A stretch of DNA of 64,000 bases from Suillus spraguei (GCA_016800925.1 JABCPU010000098.1:122779-186778), one strand, 5' to 3'. Shown: positions 1 through 12,618, numbered from the stretch's first letter. Program-made: numbers and translations. Notes: generated from the letters alone by a model not told the origin.

Positions 1-1633
1 GCATTATGTTTATACTCAGTCAGTGCTCTCTCATTTATACATCTGATTGTAACTCACGATCATTTGAAGCTCATAATCACTTTGTGAATTATCACGGTGA
101 AAACTGCGTGAGACTGAATTTTGAAAAATCGGTTCACCATTGGACATATAAACCATCGCCATTGATGGTCATTCTCGCACCCCTTCTGTTCTTTGACCCC
201 GTGACTCAAGTCCAAGCCCTGCACAAGATTTTTGTGGACGAGGTTGCTCACACGGCACGGTGGAATGCATTTTGTTCAAACTTTAAAGGGCAGCTTCAAG
301 ACTCTAACCTCTTGGTAAGTCCACCTTTTCATTGTTATTAATTTTCATGGGATCATATTGAGCCAGGCCACTGTCTTGCTCAATGCCAACGTCGGGTTTC
401 TTGCCATCAACACTGTTGATAAAGGCGGTAGAGATGCCATTCAGCTGGCAAGCTATATGTCCTTGGTAACGAGTTTGGGGAGTATAGTCCTCGGCCTGTT
501 CTTCGTCTCACACGATCGAACCTCTGGAAAAAATACAGCCGAGGAAGCGGTCAGTACATTCCACCGTATCACTGGAGCATTTTTATGGTAGTTGGTTTAG
601 GCGATATTTCTAGGACGACTTTACAACGAGAAACACGGAATGGAAAAGTTGGCTATAATCTACAGCCTCCCCAAGGCATTGCTGATGTGGGGGTAAGTCT
701 GCACTTTAATGCAATAGGCAGAACCCCTGATATCAATATAATAGTATGGCCTTCTTCTTTGCGGCGTTTTCGATCGATTGGTGGACTGCTGGAGATATAA
801 CTTCCAGAACCATCGTTGGTGCTGTGACATTGGTCGTCTTGGTGATGGTTTTGAATAGCATCATTCTCACCAGAGGAGGAGCAAAATGGTCGTGGCAGCC
901 AACCTGGCGGCTGTGTGGAGGCATCGCCCAGAACCTGTCGTCTCGTCTGGCTAGCTCTTGGAAGCAAGCCATGGAGCTCGATCAAATTGACTCTACTGAT
1001 AACCCTCGAAGCCATACTGATGCGTTTGACCTTGATACCTTCGTTGGCCCCTCTGCCGAGGCAAATTTTTTACCTAGTTCAGACATACCGGGCCCAGACG
1101 GCCATGAAAATCGCCCCAACTCCCCTATCCCCCCGGTTCCACCATGCCACCCTACCGCTTCCGTAGATGCACCTCAGCAACCACATACTGGCAACTTCGT
1201 GCTGTCATCATCGGATTCACGCACCAACCCAGGTGCTTTGTCGGGCTCAGGCTCTTTGCAACAGATTCGGGAAAATACCCAGACGGCTTTCCAGGACCAA
1301 TCTACCACGGAAGCTCACAGCGAGCCTGATAGTGCTCCCCTGTGCGCCCACTTTAATACATTGCCAAGCTCTGCATCAGAAGGGATGGCTAGGACACTGG
1401 CCGATGCACCACGGCATCCTGACACTCCCCCAACCACGGCCACTATCCTGTCCGAGAATGTGGTCGAAGAGCCCTCAGAACTCGAACATCCTCAACCTTC
1501 ACCAAGCACAACGCCACCTCCAAAAATCTATGCTAGAAGCGCCACTGGCGAGTATTTCCGTCATGCGCCAGGGCCTCCGCAGTCCACGCTACTTGAAGCC
1601 GGTCATGACATAGTAGAGGAGTTTGAGGAGTAG
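1..1633 (+). CDS. WW-type multi-pass membrane protein, copy 1 (5' end outside window)
   Basis: This is the C-terminal part of a basidiomycete family whose full members carry an N-terminal WW-like segment and several membrane helices. The function is unknown. Visible exons are about 1-314, 367-549, 601-692 and 745-1633, with GT-AG introns at 315-366, 550-600 and 693-744. The protein runs from a soluble part with NYHGENCVRL and DPVTQVQALHKIFVDE, through helices around LASYMSLVTSLGSIVLGLFF, FFFAAFSIDW and VGAVTLVVLVMVLNSI, to a long Pro/Ser/Thr-rich tail ending DIVEEFEE. The reading frame is open throughout. A paralogue lies at 36468-40027 on the opposite strand with the same exon order and matching residues. 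I identify the family from recalled similar proteins, not from a search. The upstream exons are cut off by the window edge. Confidence 0.75.
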
Positions 1634-2400
1634 GAATATGTAATGGCCTTGAGTCCCGAGTCCCGACCTACATGAAAGAAACATCAGGGTCATCAAGCTT
1701 GTGGCTGTCATTCAAGCTTTAAATTAAAGACCAACAGTAGAAAGTCCATACTATACATACTCTAAAATTGCATCATATCATATTCCATGTAGATTGTGTA
1801 TAAACATGTCGCTGAAAAACTGACCCCCCCCGGCGTCACGGTCAAGACACAGACCACCAAGCTAGTTTGTGACATATGGTAAAATAAGAAAAAAAAACAT
1901 AGAATTGCTGTTTCTCTTTTTAACACAATTCTCTGCAGCCTACCACATATAATGAGCCTCCATGACTTGCTTGTCAACAAAAATATAGGACAGAATCAGT
2001 TGAGGATGAAGCTAACTTAGATAGGTCACATGTCACAAGAGCCTATGAAGCCCATCTGTAAAACGGCGAAATGAATGCTTAGCTCAGGCTTAAGTACATT
2101 ACTGTAGGACACTTACAGACACCTGTAACCAGCTTACAAATGTGTAGCCCACAGCATCTGATTGGTGGAAAACATTTCTGATGAGATATACAGATCAATG
2201 TACTAGGTGTGACAGTGAACTCATAAACAAACACATAGCATACTTGTACTGTAAAATGTCTACTTGTACATATATGTCTGCCAATGACAAAACTAAGCTG
2301 ACAATGCCTAGTAATATTGCACCATCATTCCTGAAGATTCCCAACAAGTGTCGAGCTCATACCTTGACCCCTGATAATCCAACTGTTACTATTGTCAGAC
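1634..2400. other. intergenic, no gene seen
   Basis: This is AT-rich sequence between the stop of the membrane-protein gene and the first base of the gypsy 3' LTR. It holds an 8-C run near 1826 and only short spurious reading frames. I see no repeat shared with the rest of the window. Confidence 0.5.
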
Positions 2401-2535
2401 TGTCACAACCCTTATAACCACTTAAGGCAGGGGCAGAGACTAGGACTCAAACTAATATTATCACAAGAGGAGAGAGAGGAGCAGTGACGTCTGGTTGCTA
2501 CAATGTAGATACAAGAGGTTTGAACTAAAGAACTA

Positions 2536-5500
2536 CTATCCATTACGCTCGTTTCGTGACGGTCCACTATTTCGTGAGTCACACTCATGTCACTAATAGT
2601 AACGAATAGTCATACTTTCCAAATTTACAGTCCGTTCGGCAGACTTGACTTGTGAATTTCGGATTAGGATGCTATATGACCTAGCGATAAACCTGCAAGC
2701 TATAGTACATATGAAAAATATAGAGCTAAGTGCAATCATTACTGCTGTGTAAAATAATGCTGATGGAATGTATGTGGATGAGCAGGTAGTCATTGATACA
2801 TCAAAGAATTATGAAGTCCATGACTTGCTGGAAGTCTGTGTTGACCGAAAAAATATGGTGGATGTGGTGTGGGAATACCAAAGCCAGTGTGAGATGGTGA
2901 ATGTGTGAAATGTGGTGGTAGTGCTTGGGAGGAACTGAAGGTTGCAGGACGTTCTAGTGGTATATTCTGTCCTTGGCTTGAAGTTGAAGCTGCAGCGGCC
3001 GTTGCTGTGGCAGCACTGGTTCGTTTTTCCCCAAGAGGTCCTGCGAATCGTGGCTGACTAGCACAGTCAGGATTTCCCGTGAGATGCTCTTTGATTCGCA
3101 CAGTCAGATCAATGACTGTTCCATCTCTGGATAGTGAAAGAGCACTGGCAATGGTTATGAGATCATCTTTATGCTTGTATGATGATAGTGGGGCTGTCAA
3201 ATACCTTTGTCTTGATGTCTTCTTCAATCTGTGAGAGCTGAACATCATTTTTGGCTTTTTTCTGTGCAGCTTTCTCAGTGTCAACTCTCTCCTTCTCGGT
3301 GCGCTCTCTTTCTTCAACCTCAAATGCTTCCTTGAGCTCCGGATGCATGACAAAATGGGCATTGATTTTTTTGACTTCTGATGCTTCTTCTGGGTTTTAT
3401 TTGCCAGCCGTTTGTTTAGCATTGAAAGCTGATGGCCTGCAAGAGTACAGTGAGCTTCTGCAGCAGCAAGTTGTGCACTCTTTGTTGAATACATTTCAAA
3501 CAATGTTTTGTTCTGGCCATAGAGGAACTGGATATTCCTCCACAGGTCTTCACGGTCACTGTTCATCACATCATCGTATGACAAGACAGTAGGAAGACCT
3601 GCAGGTCCAAAGTCTAATTGCAATCCAGTCGAAATTGAGCGTGTGATGATTGAGTTCCCTGGAGCCATTATAGGATGGTGTGTAGGTGGTATGTGATAGA
3701 ATTCGAGGGGTGAGGGTAGGGTTTGTGGATGACCGTCTTCAATTTCCAAATCTGAGTCAGAGCTCTTGGAGTTGGAAGCTTCATTGTCACTACTACTAGG
3801 CAAATAATCGGAATCCATTTCTTCATCACTGTCCACTACTAGCATGTTCTCGTTGTTGATTTCACTTGTTTCTGCTTCCATGGGAGCCATGATGGGAGAG
3901 CTCGGTACAGCAGCAGGATATGATGATGGCAGGTGGGTGATTGTTGAAGAAGCAATGCTGGGAGCAAATTCTCGCTCATTAAAAATATTAGGATTGAGTG
4001 GATGAATACTGGTGTTTTTGAATGCCTTCTGGACCAGCGATGGTGTGATTACATGCCGTGTGGATAAATATTCTTGAATAAAATTATAATGGGTAATCTT
4101 TGCTCCCTGACCAAGCCGAATATCACAGTGTGAAGACCACTTGCGCTGCAATGTCGAGAAAACGCCAACATCAAGAGGCTGAAGCTTGTGTGTTGTTTTT
4201 GATGGAAGGGCAATGATAATGATATTATGCTCATATGCAGCTTGTCGCATTTTGATGGTCTCATGTGAGTCATGCCCATCAATTGTGAGAACAATGGGCT
4301 TATCATCATCAACACAGTGTTTTTCTGCCTCAGGAACAAAGACAGTCGTAAACCAATGTTCACAGATCTCCCAGTCGGTCCAGCCTGTTGGTGATGTTGC
4401 GATACTAAATTAATTAGCCTCTATTGAACCCCTATTACGAAGCAAACAACTTACCCTCCCATGCCTTCAAGCCTTGGGTCTGTACCATCAGGCAAAGGAC
4501 CATCTTTCAGGACAAAGTATGGTGACATCATTGCACCAGCTGCATTTGCGCATTCTAGAATTGTCACAAGTTCTAGATTATCGCTATGTTGACAGTAGAA
4601 ATTATGATCCTCGGTCGCAAAGATAAATTTTGACCCATCACCATTCCGACCTCCTCCCATCTGAGCACCCATCTCATCCATGTTCCAATTATGCACTGCA
4701 GGGATACCATTATATTTCTTATCAAGTCCCTCCCGAAGGTTGAAGTACCCTTCAACAGTTGTTTTATTGAAGTTCTGAGCACATTTTGGGTCAAGGTTCC
4801 ATGGCTTGTGAGTACGAATAGACTTCTTGTGATGAGCAAGGTAACAATGATGCCAGTGCTTTCCAGAAAGCTTTCCACGAATATCTTTAACCTGTGCATG
4901 TAATTCATGAGGGTGCACAGGACGTGCAGCACCAGACTCATGAACTAGCCAATCCTTGACAGCATCCTCTTCAGATGGCTGGAGGAGTTGCCTTGACTTG
5001 GCATGATCACTGCGGGACACATGCAAACCCTTGCTCTGGTCTCTAAGAGTCTGCTGTGCAACCTGTACAATGAAATCAGCATCACAGGAGCTCGAAGCCT
5101 TAAGTATATAATCATGCCTTGTGCATCCTTGCAGCTACTGAAATATTCTTGCAGGTACCATTTGTGACATCCACAAGTGCAGCCTGGATCCTGGACTCAT
5201 AGTCAGGATCAGTAGATGACAGTAGCTTGCCTTGGCGGCACCCCATAAGCCCAGTTAAGCACCCAGCGCTCACCAGTTAATGGATTGCAGCTACAATGGA
5301 ACATGCTGTTAAATTTAATGTCCAACGTCGGCAGCCATGGCAGGTGACACTGAATCATGATTTTTGCTGGTGTCACACCAAAAACACGATCTCCACCATT
5401 TCTCAATGATTTTGTTTTGTTTCACTTGGGATATGCTAGTATAATATGTAGAACATACCCAGTGAAGTAGCTAAGCAATTACTTTAAAATTGAGTGCTGT

Positions 5501-5551
5501 AGACAAAAATCATGAAATAGTGGACCGTCATGAAATGAGCATAATGGATAG
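2536..5551 (-). mobile_element. pogo-like (IS630-Tc1-mariner superfamily) DNA transposon, about 3.0 kb
   Basis: Terminal inverted repeats of about 40 bp begin CTATCCATTA and continue through GACGGTCCACTATTTC. The two ends differ at about four sites, all C/T or G/A. The element is flanked by TA at 2534-2535 and 5552-5553, and removing it with one TA restores the LTR sequence seen elsewhere in the window. It encodes the transposase at 2790-5215. As it sits in an LTR of gypsy A, it inserted later than that element. Confidence 0.92.
2790..5215 (-). CDS. pogo/CENP-B-like DDE transposase
   Basis: The protein catalyses cut-and-paste movement of the surrounding transposon. In order there is an HTH_psq-like start (ALVDVTNGTCKNISVAAR, near 5200-5120), a second HTH/CENP-B-type stretch (SRQLLQPSEEDAVKDWLVHE), and a DDE_1 core with three acidic residues in NMDEMGAQMG, VLTIDGHDSH and KTTHKLQPLDVGVF. 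The long tail holds acidic, coiled and SAP-like (LSLSRDGTVIDLTVRIKEHL) parts. A 50-nt intron at 4405-4454 joins the exons in frame. A second intron, with a GC donor, probably lies near 5065-5122. The start codon is not resolved. Between 3372 and about 3190 the frame appears to be displaced by two compensating indels. The catalytic residues are intact, so activity is possible but unproven. Confidence 0.85.
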
Positions 5552-5887
5552 TACTACAACGAAACTAGCTAACTTTATACACATATTGAAACTGAGATAT
5601 AAACTGAGTCTGAAACTACTAGCCAATCATGAAATAGAAGTGAGAATCGTATGATGTGATAATTGTGACATAGTGATGACATCTAGAAGGTTGTAAGATC
5701 ACGTGATACTATCTTATCTTATCTTATCCGATAGTGTCAAAGAAGATCTTTTCATCTTCATCAGGGAGTTTGATTATAGAAGTGGATATAGGAATTTCAG
5801 TAGGGTTAGGGTTTGTCTTAGTGCTGGGTTTAGATGCTTTAGGGAAATTCAGGAAAGAATAATGATTTGTATTTGGAATTTGTGACA

Positions 5888-7700
5888 TTACCCCCTCTTT
5901 TAGGATTTCTTTGTCATCATTGGCCACCAATAATTTCTGGAAATCAATTCTAAGGTTTTGGCACGTCCAGGATGTCCAGCCAGTGGTGAGTCATGGAATA
6001 ACTCTAATATCTCTCAGCAGATCTCTTCATCATTTGGAACATAAACCAAGCCTTGGAATAACACCAATCCATCCTCAACATTCCATTCTTCGACTCCTCT
6101 ACACAATTGCACTGGTGCTGCTTTAAGCGTTTCTAGTGCTTTCATTACTTCAGGCTCTCGTTCTGTACATTGTCTAATCTTTTTCAGAAGAGATTTTTCT
6201 CCTTCAATAAGAACTTGGCCTCTTTTAGCAGCATTGACTTTGAAAAATTCTGGTTTGAGCAAAACGCGATCAGAATTGTTGTTTTCTACCCCCCCTCTGT
6301 GGTCTGATCTCTGAGACAGATGATTGGCCTTATCATTGACTACACCAGGCTTATGTTGGAGTGTAAATTCATACTCTGCCAGGAACAAACTCCATCTGGC
6401 TTGCCTTCTCGTCAACTTTTGACTTGTCATGAAATACTCGAGATTTTTATGATCTGTCCAGATCTCCACAGGATGAGGTGCTCCCTGCACATAGTGCCTC
6501 CATTCTTCCAATGCTCGAATGATTGCTAATAATTCTTTGTCATGAATGTCATAATTTCATTCTGCATCATTCATTGACTTTGAATAATAAGCGACAGGAT
6601 GCCATAGTCCATCTTCCATCTGTTGAAACGTACTGCACATAATCAGAAGCATCAGTCTCTATTCTTTTCTTTTTCTCAACATCTGGCATTACTAGGAGCA
6701 GAGCTTCTGTTAATTGTGTTTTCCAATTCATCAGATGCATTCTGTTGTTTCTCTGTTCAATTCCATGGAACATCTTTTCTTAGCAAATCATTCATTGGTC
6801 TGGCTATATCTGAGAACCCCAATATGAATTTTCAATAGAAGTTGGCAAAACCCATGAATGCTTGTATGTCTTTTACACATTTTGGAACAGGCCATTTTAA
6901 TACTCCTTCTACTTTCACAGGGTCCATAGACACATTGCCTTTTTCCACGATCAACCCTAAGAATTCGACTTTGGACTGTTCGAAGCTACATTTCTCTGGT
7001 TTCAAGAACAGGTTGTTATCTTTCAATTGTTTGAGTACTTCTTGTATGACTTTCTGGTGTTGCTCCTTATTTCCATTTGTAAAGACAAAGATGTCATCAA
7101 TGTAGACAACAACCATCTTTCCATCAATAAGATCTCTAAATATTTCATTCATCATGGTCTGGAATGTTGCTGGAGAATTCATCAACCTGAAATACATTAC
7201 GGTTGGTTCATGGTAACCAAAAGGCGTTTTGAAAGCTGCCTTCCACTCATCTCCTTCCTTCATTTGAATGTTATTGTATCCCCATCATACATCCATCTTA
7301 GAGTACATCATGGCACCAGTTAAAGCATCAATTAAATTTTGAGATCTCAGTAGAGGGTATGCATTCTTAACCGTCTTCTCATTGAGCTTTCCATAGTCCA
7401 TTACTGGTCGTAATTTGCCATCTTTTTTGGCCACAAAGAAGAAAGGTGCTGCAACAGGAGATTGTGAATCTCTTATACATCCTAGTGCAGTTTCAGCTTT
7501 TAACCAATCTTTCAGTGTGTCCATTTCCTTAGGTGACAGTGGATACGGTTTCACATTTCGTGGAAAATCATTTTCATCTTTGAGATCTATCACATGATCC
7601 CACTTCTTTCTTTCAGGAAATCTCTTTGATTCCTCTTCTGAGAATACACTCAGGTAATCGTGAAGCCAGTCCGGAACCATTTCTTCCACAGACTTCTTCT
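5888..7700 (-). pseudogene. gypsy A reverse transcriptase-RNase H, broken; integrase deleted
   Basis: The RT begins near 7690 (VPDWLHDYLSVFSEEE) and shows KLRPVMDYGKLNEKTV, the catalytic YIDDIFVF box, and FLGLIVEKG. RNase H follows with [13 protein letters not shown] and [15 protein letters not shown]. Stops interrupt it, for example TGA after YSKMDV near 7285 and after FMGFANFY near 6835, with frame changes around 6560-6640. After VPNDEEIC only the integrase zinc-binding start remains before the polypurine tract, so the integrase core and any chromodomain are absent. The element cannot move by itself. Confidence 0.9.
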
Positions 7701-7778
7701 TCTTAGCAGCTTCCTCTGCTACCTTCTGCTCTGTGGCAATAGAAGCTTTATATCTAATCCATTTATTCTTTGGACTAT

Positions 7779-8549
7779 TGTTAAGACCATACTCAAGGGG
7801 TGAAATATCTGAAGGGCTTTGGCCTCAGTTCGTGGCACTGTGCCCCTTGTCCGAGTAATGCCCCTTATTTCAGAGAGGAGATATATGTCTGAAGATCTGG
7901 AAGAAGTTGCGTGGCAGATCTGGATGTCCGAAGGTATTGGATATGGTATGTCCGAAGGTTATCCAGAGTGTAGGGATGGAACGAGGATTAAGGCTAGCTT
8001 TGGAATGGGTTCCTAACTAGAAACTGACAGAGGTAGACTATCCGAAGATAGAGTCGGAGATATAGACTAAAGGAATCAATCCTAAGTCTTGGAAGATGAC
8101 TCAGAGTGGAAAGTGTCTCAAATCTGGAGGAAACAGAATGAGCAGAATCTAAGATGATATTCGAACTAAGGTTCTATGGAGATCTACAAGTGTTTTATAT
8201 ACTGTAAGTATCTAATATGGATAATCAACAAGTCCAGGACCGAGGGCTATGTACGAAGTGTAACGGAAGTCTATTAGTTAATGCGCAGCGGATCAGTAAG
8301 CACGGATTGGAAATGAAACACAGGTAATGGATCAGTGACACAGGATGGAAGTATATGCAGCTGGAATACCAGAAACAGGAGGAATGACGAAAGGAGATAG
8401 ACGCAGATATACACAAGGGAGTTAGAGTGCGAGAAGAGGGCACATTCGGATGGGTGATCCGGACAGGATCTGTGGACCGGACGGAAATAGAATCAATCGG
8501 ATCTGATCAGATATGGTCAGATCAGAGATCAGAAGTATGGTATATGACA
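7779..8549 (-). repeat. solo LTR, family B (copy B1)
   Basis: The 771-bp unit reads TGTTAAGACC...ATATGACA on the plus strand. Perfect 5-bp target duplication ACTAT lies at 7774-7778 and 8550-8554. It is inserted between the gypsy A protease and RT. Orientation is inferred from a TATATAAACC-type box seen in the opposite-strand copies B2 and B4. Confidence 0.92.
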
Positions 8550-8693
8550 ACTATCTTCATCTTCTATTTCCTCAACCATCACCCTCTTCTTCACCATGCC
8601 TTCATCGTCATCTTCCTCTTCCATGGGAATCAGATCTGGCAAGTCACCCTGTTTTTGGGTTTTACATTTTTTAGTCTCACACTTAACTGGGCA

Positions 8694-9060
8694 TCATGTA
8701 AGAGCAAATTGTCCTGCGTTCCAATCAATCTCCAGGTTATGGTACCTTAGCCAATCTATGCCGATAATGACATCATCACTTCCTAGATCTGTAACCATGA
8801 AGGCTGCTTTGTCTTCTTCATGATCTCCGATCTTTAGTCCTATTTCAGCGAATTGAGTCATAGCTCCAGCAGCATTTATGGAACCATAAATGTTCTTGAC
8901 TGGTATGGGATGCAATAATTTACAACATCAAACATCATTGTTTTTCACAAATCTTTCACTTATAAATAGTGTTGATGCACCGCAATCCACAAGTGCTTTT
9001 ATGTCTGCTTGTCTGTTCTTTCCTTTCAGTGTAATCAGAATATAAAAATGCTCTGATTTG
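8694..9060 (-). pseudogene. gypsy A retropepsin (aspartic protease) remnant
   Basis: Translation shows ADIKALVDCGASTLFIS, in which the usual DSGA/DTGA active site reads DCGA, then IPVKNIYGSINAAGAMTQFA and the C-terminal DVIIGIDWLRYHN. A stop near 8935 separates the halves. It lies between two solo LTRs inserted into the same gypsy element. Confidence 0.8.
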
Positions 9061-9245
9061 GATCATATATACACTTCCATTAGATCTGAAAACTAGAAAG
9101 AATAGAGAAACAATTGTTCAGGTCTAGGTCCGCAGACTCTGACTTCAACCCTTCTAAAAACCCTTGCCTTCTTTGGAGGACAGCCAGTCTTTGAACTATT
9201 TAGGCACAGATTCTTCTTTATAAGATGTTGCTTTCACTTGCACTG

Positions 9246-9723
9246 TGTCACGAATTCCAAATACAAATCATTACTCTTTCCTCAATTTCCCTAAAGCGTC
9301 TAAACCCAGCGCTAAGACAAACACAAACTCCATTGAAATCCCTATAACCACTTCTATAACCGAACTTCCTGATGAAGATGAAGAGATCTTTTATGATGCT
9401 ATCGGATAAGATAAGATAAGATAGTGTCACGTGATCTTAGAACCTTCTAGAATATGATGTCATAACAATGTCACAATCATCACATCGTACGATTCTCATT
9501 TCTATTTTATGATTGGCTAGTAGTTTCAAACTCAGTTTATATCTCAGTTTCAATATGTGTATATAGTTAGCTAGTTTCGCTGTAGTAGTTCTTTAGTTCA
9601 AACCTCTTGTATCTACACTTGTAGCAATCCAAGACGTCCTTGCTCCTCTCTCTTTCTCTGTGATAACCTTAGTTTGAGTCCTAGTCTCTGCCCTAGCGTT
9701 AATTCGTTTTGTGGGTTGTGACA
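9246..9723 (+). repeat. solo LTR, family A, inserted in gypsy A
   Basis: This 478-bp copy of the gypsy A LTR reads in the opposite direction to its host element. It starts TGTCACGAATTCC and ends TTGTGACA. Perfect 5-bp target duplication CACTG lies at 9241-9245 and 9724-9728. It separates the gag zinc knuckle from the protease, so the family jumped into one of its own members. Confidence 0.95.
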
Positions 9724-11082
9724 CACTGGTTTTGGCACTTCTTTACAGTTCCTAGCCATGTGTCCTTCTCCACCGCATCTGTAGCATTTGAAAGCTCCAG
9801 ACTTTCCTTGCAGTTTGGGGGCATTTCTTTGCCTTCTGGAGTCAACATCCATAGCATCACTGTTACTGGGACCAGCCTTTGATGAAGAAGGAATTCCACT
9901 ATTAGACTTGGGAGTCCACCAGGTGTTTCACTTCTTCTCTGCATCCAACTCTTCAAAGTTTTGCCCAATTTCTACTGCTCTTTCAACCATTTTGTTGAAA
10001 GTATTCTTGAGTTACAATTGTATGTGCCCCTATTCATTTTCCTTATTCACTTGTACAATCATGACTCATCTACTTGTCTTGTAACCGGTCTCACATTCAC
10101 ACATGCTAGAGCTATGACTAATGTGTCTCAACACGCTTGTACTATACATGCCTTCCTTGTTAGGATATGCAGTTACTTTCCCATGGTTGCTTGGTCTGTG
10201 CATTCATATCTATGTATATAAACACAGTGTACTTGTAGTAGATTCCTTACTTTAATCTTACTGGGTTTTACTTGGATTCCTCTTCGCTAAGGACTCCCAA
10301 TCCTTAGTCGTCTTGAATTGTCTCTGAGTCTAAGCACTCCTTAGCCTTGGTCTCTGTTCTCGTAGAACCTCTTAGACTTGTCTTTGAGGCTGAACCTTTG
10401 ATCATACTCGGAACCAGTTCCTTGTACTTTCACCTTGCTCTCTTGTGAGCATTGTAGAACTTCCCAGCAGACTGTCTGTGTCTTTTCACTGTCGCTGGTG
10501 ATGCCACCCCAGTTCGTAACATCTTGACCTTGAGCGCGACATGAGTGAGTTGTTCTTTGATCTGGGTTTGTAAACCAGATTGGAGTTTGAGGCAAAGGTT
10601 GTAATCAGAGAAGTTCATAAAACCGACTTCTGTTTGAAAGATGCAACATATTCTGGAACAGAACTAGAGCCTTGCCTAAGGGTCTCTAATTCTCTTATGG
10701 CCTTCACTTCTTTGTTCTCATCTTTGAACATGCATGAGAATTCCTCTAAGAAGTCTTTGAAGTCCAAATGTCCTGCAGCTTGTTGCTTAACATAAGGTTC
10801 TGCCCATTTTCCAGCATTTCCCTTTAGGTAAGACAACAGAAGACTGAGGTGTTGTTGTTCTGTTGTGTTGGGATATTGTGTGAGGTAAAGGGATACTTGT
10901 GCCAAGAATGTTTCAATATCAATGGAATCTTTTCCTCCAGTGAACTCTGTTGGCTTCATTTCGTTCATATCTTTGAGCCTTTGAACTTGCTCTTGAACTG
11001 GAGCAATTGCAGCATTGATAGCATTTGCAATATACTCAGCCAAGGCTTGTTTGCTGGGAATGGTAGCAGTGGGAGCAGACAT
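9724..11082 (-). pseudogene. gypsy A gag with zinc knuckle, split by a solo LTR
   Basis: Gag starts at 11082 (MSAPTATIPSKQALAEYI) and shows the retrotransposon gag fold region FLAQVSLYLTQYP and WAEPYVKQQAAGH. A frameshift near 10615 moves to VGFMNFSDYNLCLKLQSG. The LTR at 10010-10521 then interrupts it. The remainder includes MVERAVEIGQNFEELDAE and a CX2CX4HX4C knuckle, CYRCGGEGHMARNC, before the family A solo LTR. Confidence 0.88.
10010..10521 (+). repeat. solo LTR, family E (copy E1)
   Basis: The 512-bp unit ends CCAGTTCGTAACA. The first base appears mutated (AGTTACAA for TGTTACAA as in copy E2). Perfect 5-bp duplication TCTTG lies at 10005-10009 and 10522-10526. It holds a TATATAAAC box near 10210. 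It is inserted in gypsy A gag and is closely similar to 49156-49629. Confidence 0.92.
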
Positions 11083-12618
11083 AGTACCAGTTGTTTTCTG
11101 GAACCTGATTTACTGATATCTGTGGTTGACTAATTGTAATGGTCAACCCGAATAGGAAAGATGATGAAAAGGAGATGGGAAAAGAAGTATGTAAATGGAA
11201 AACTGAGCAGTCCCCGATATCTGATTGGATCTACCACATACTCAGGTCCTGAAGGGTTCTTTAATCAACCCTACTAGGTGCTTCCCTATTTACTAACTAG
11301 GAAAACTATCGTAAAGGTTTTTGTGATCTTTCAAGTGGGAAAAGTTATCTTGAGGGACACGGTGCTCTTCCAGCTGAAGCTTACAAGTGACCAGTCTATC
11401 TTGGACAATGAGGCAATTTCACTAAATACTCAGAAGAAAACTAGACCTTCTATCGTATGAAGAGAAGTTTATCGTAAAAAGAAACTATAGTAGAGCTCAG
11501 CAGGCAGGGTCTTGGGCCAGCACTGAGGTCACAGATCAAACACCTAATGTTGCTCGTCCACCATCTACTAGCAGCAGCAATATAAGGCTGAGAGTCATAT
11601 ACCATACTTCTGATCTCAGATCCGATCAGATCTGATCAATCCTACTTCTGTCCAGTCCACAGATCCTGTCTGGATCACCCATCCAAAAGTCCCTACTTCT
11701 CGCACTCTAACTCCCTTGTGGACATCTGCGTCTACCTCCTTTCGGCAATCCTCCTGTCTCTGGTATTCTGGCTGTGTATATTGCCTTCCTGCTTATTGAT
11801 CCATTACCTGTGTCTCATTTCTGACTCGTGCTTACTGATTCGCTGTGCATTAACTAATAGACTTCCATTATACATCGTACATAGCCCCCAGTCCCAGACT
11901 CATGGATTATCTGTGTTAGTTACTTACAGTATATAAACCACTTGTAAATCTCCGTAGAACCTTAGTTCAAATATCATCTTAGATTCTGCTCATTCTATTC
12001 CTCCGGACTTGAGTTACTTCCAGCTCTGGTCATCTTCTGAGACTTAGGATTGATTCCTATAAGTCTGCATCTCCGACTCTACCTTTGGGTAGTCTACTTC
12101 TGTTAGTTTCTAGTTAGGGACTCGTTCCGAGACTAGTCTTATTCCTCGCACCATCTCCACATTCTGGATAACCTTTGGACGTGTCATATCTGATACCTTC
12201 AGACATCCGGATCCATCATGCAACCACTTCTGGATCTTCAGATGTATACCTATCCTCTGAAGTAAGGGGCATTACTCAGGAAAGGGGCACAGTGAACTGA
12301 GGCCAAAGCCCTTCGGATCTTTCACCCTTTGAGTACGGTCTTAACACTGGGCCTGGTAGAGGTCTACTAAATACAAAAGACTATTGGTATGAAATACGCT
12401 CAAATGAGCAAAGGGAGAATGAAAATTCGCAACTTGTTAGGTCAGGCAAGAATAAATGTGTGATGTGTTACTATCCTCAAAGGCTAGTGCCTTTGGAGAA
12501 GAGTTACAGAAAAGTAGTAAGACTTTTGATGCTGATGTCAACAATAATGTTGAGATCAAGGATCAAAAGAAGGTAATGCAGCAGTATGCGAGTCAGAGTC
12601 CCCAATAGTTCAAACCTA
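11083..12618 (-). other. gypsy A leader region between gag and 5' LTR
   Basis: In element sense this is the untranslated leader upstream of gag, including the segment next to the 5' LTR where the primer-binding site should be. I could not match that site to a particular tRNA. The solo LTR B2 occupies half of it. No other gene is visible. Confidence 0.6.
11593..12346 (+). repeat. solo LTR, family B (copy B2)
   Basis: The 754-bp unit reads (A)GTCATATACC...GGTCTTAACA and is the reverse of copy B1. Flanks CTGAG (11588-11592) and CTGGG (12347-12351) match at four of five bases. The first base appears mutated from T to A, so this copy looks older than B1, B3 and B4. Confidence 0.87.

Larger units (their letters stand above)
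2401..5887 (-). repeat. 3' LTR of gypsy A, split by a pogo-like transposon
   Basis: LTR sequence is at 2401-2535 and 5554-5887. The two pieces join at GAACTACTACAAC, exactly as in the uninterrupted part of the 5' LTR at 12736 onward. Without the insert the LTR is about 469 bp. Confidence 0.9.

Noticed and set aside
3251..3592. Plus-strand 113-aa frame
   Set aside because: It is antisense to the pogo-like transposase, which has clear family motifs.
5209..5406. Minus-strand 65-aa frame (LPWLPTLDIKFNSMFHCSCN) upstream of the pogo transposase
   Set aside because: It is not in frame with the transposase and I recognise no family; it may be 5' untranslated transposon sequence.
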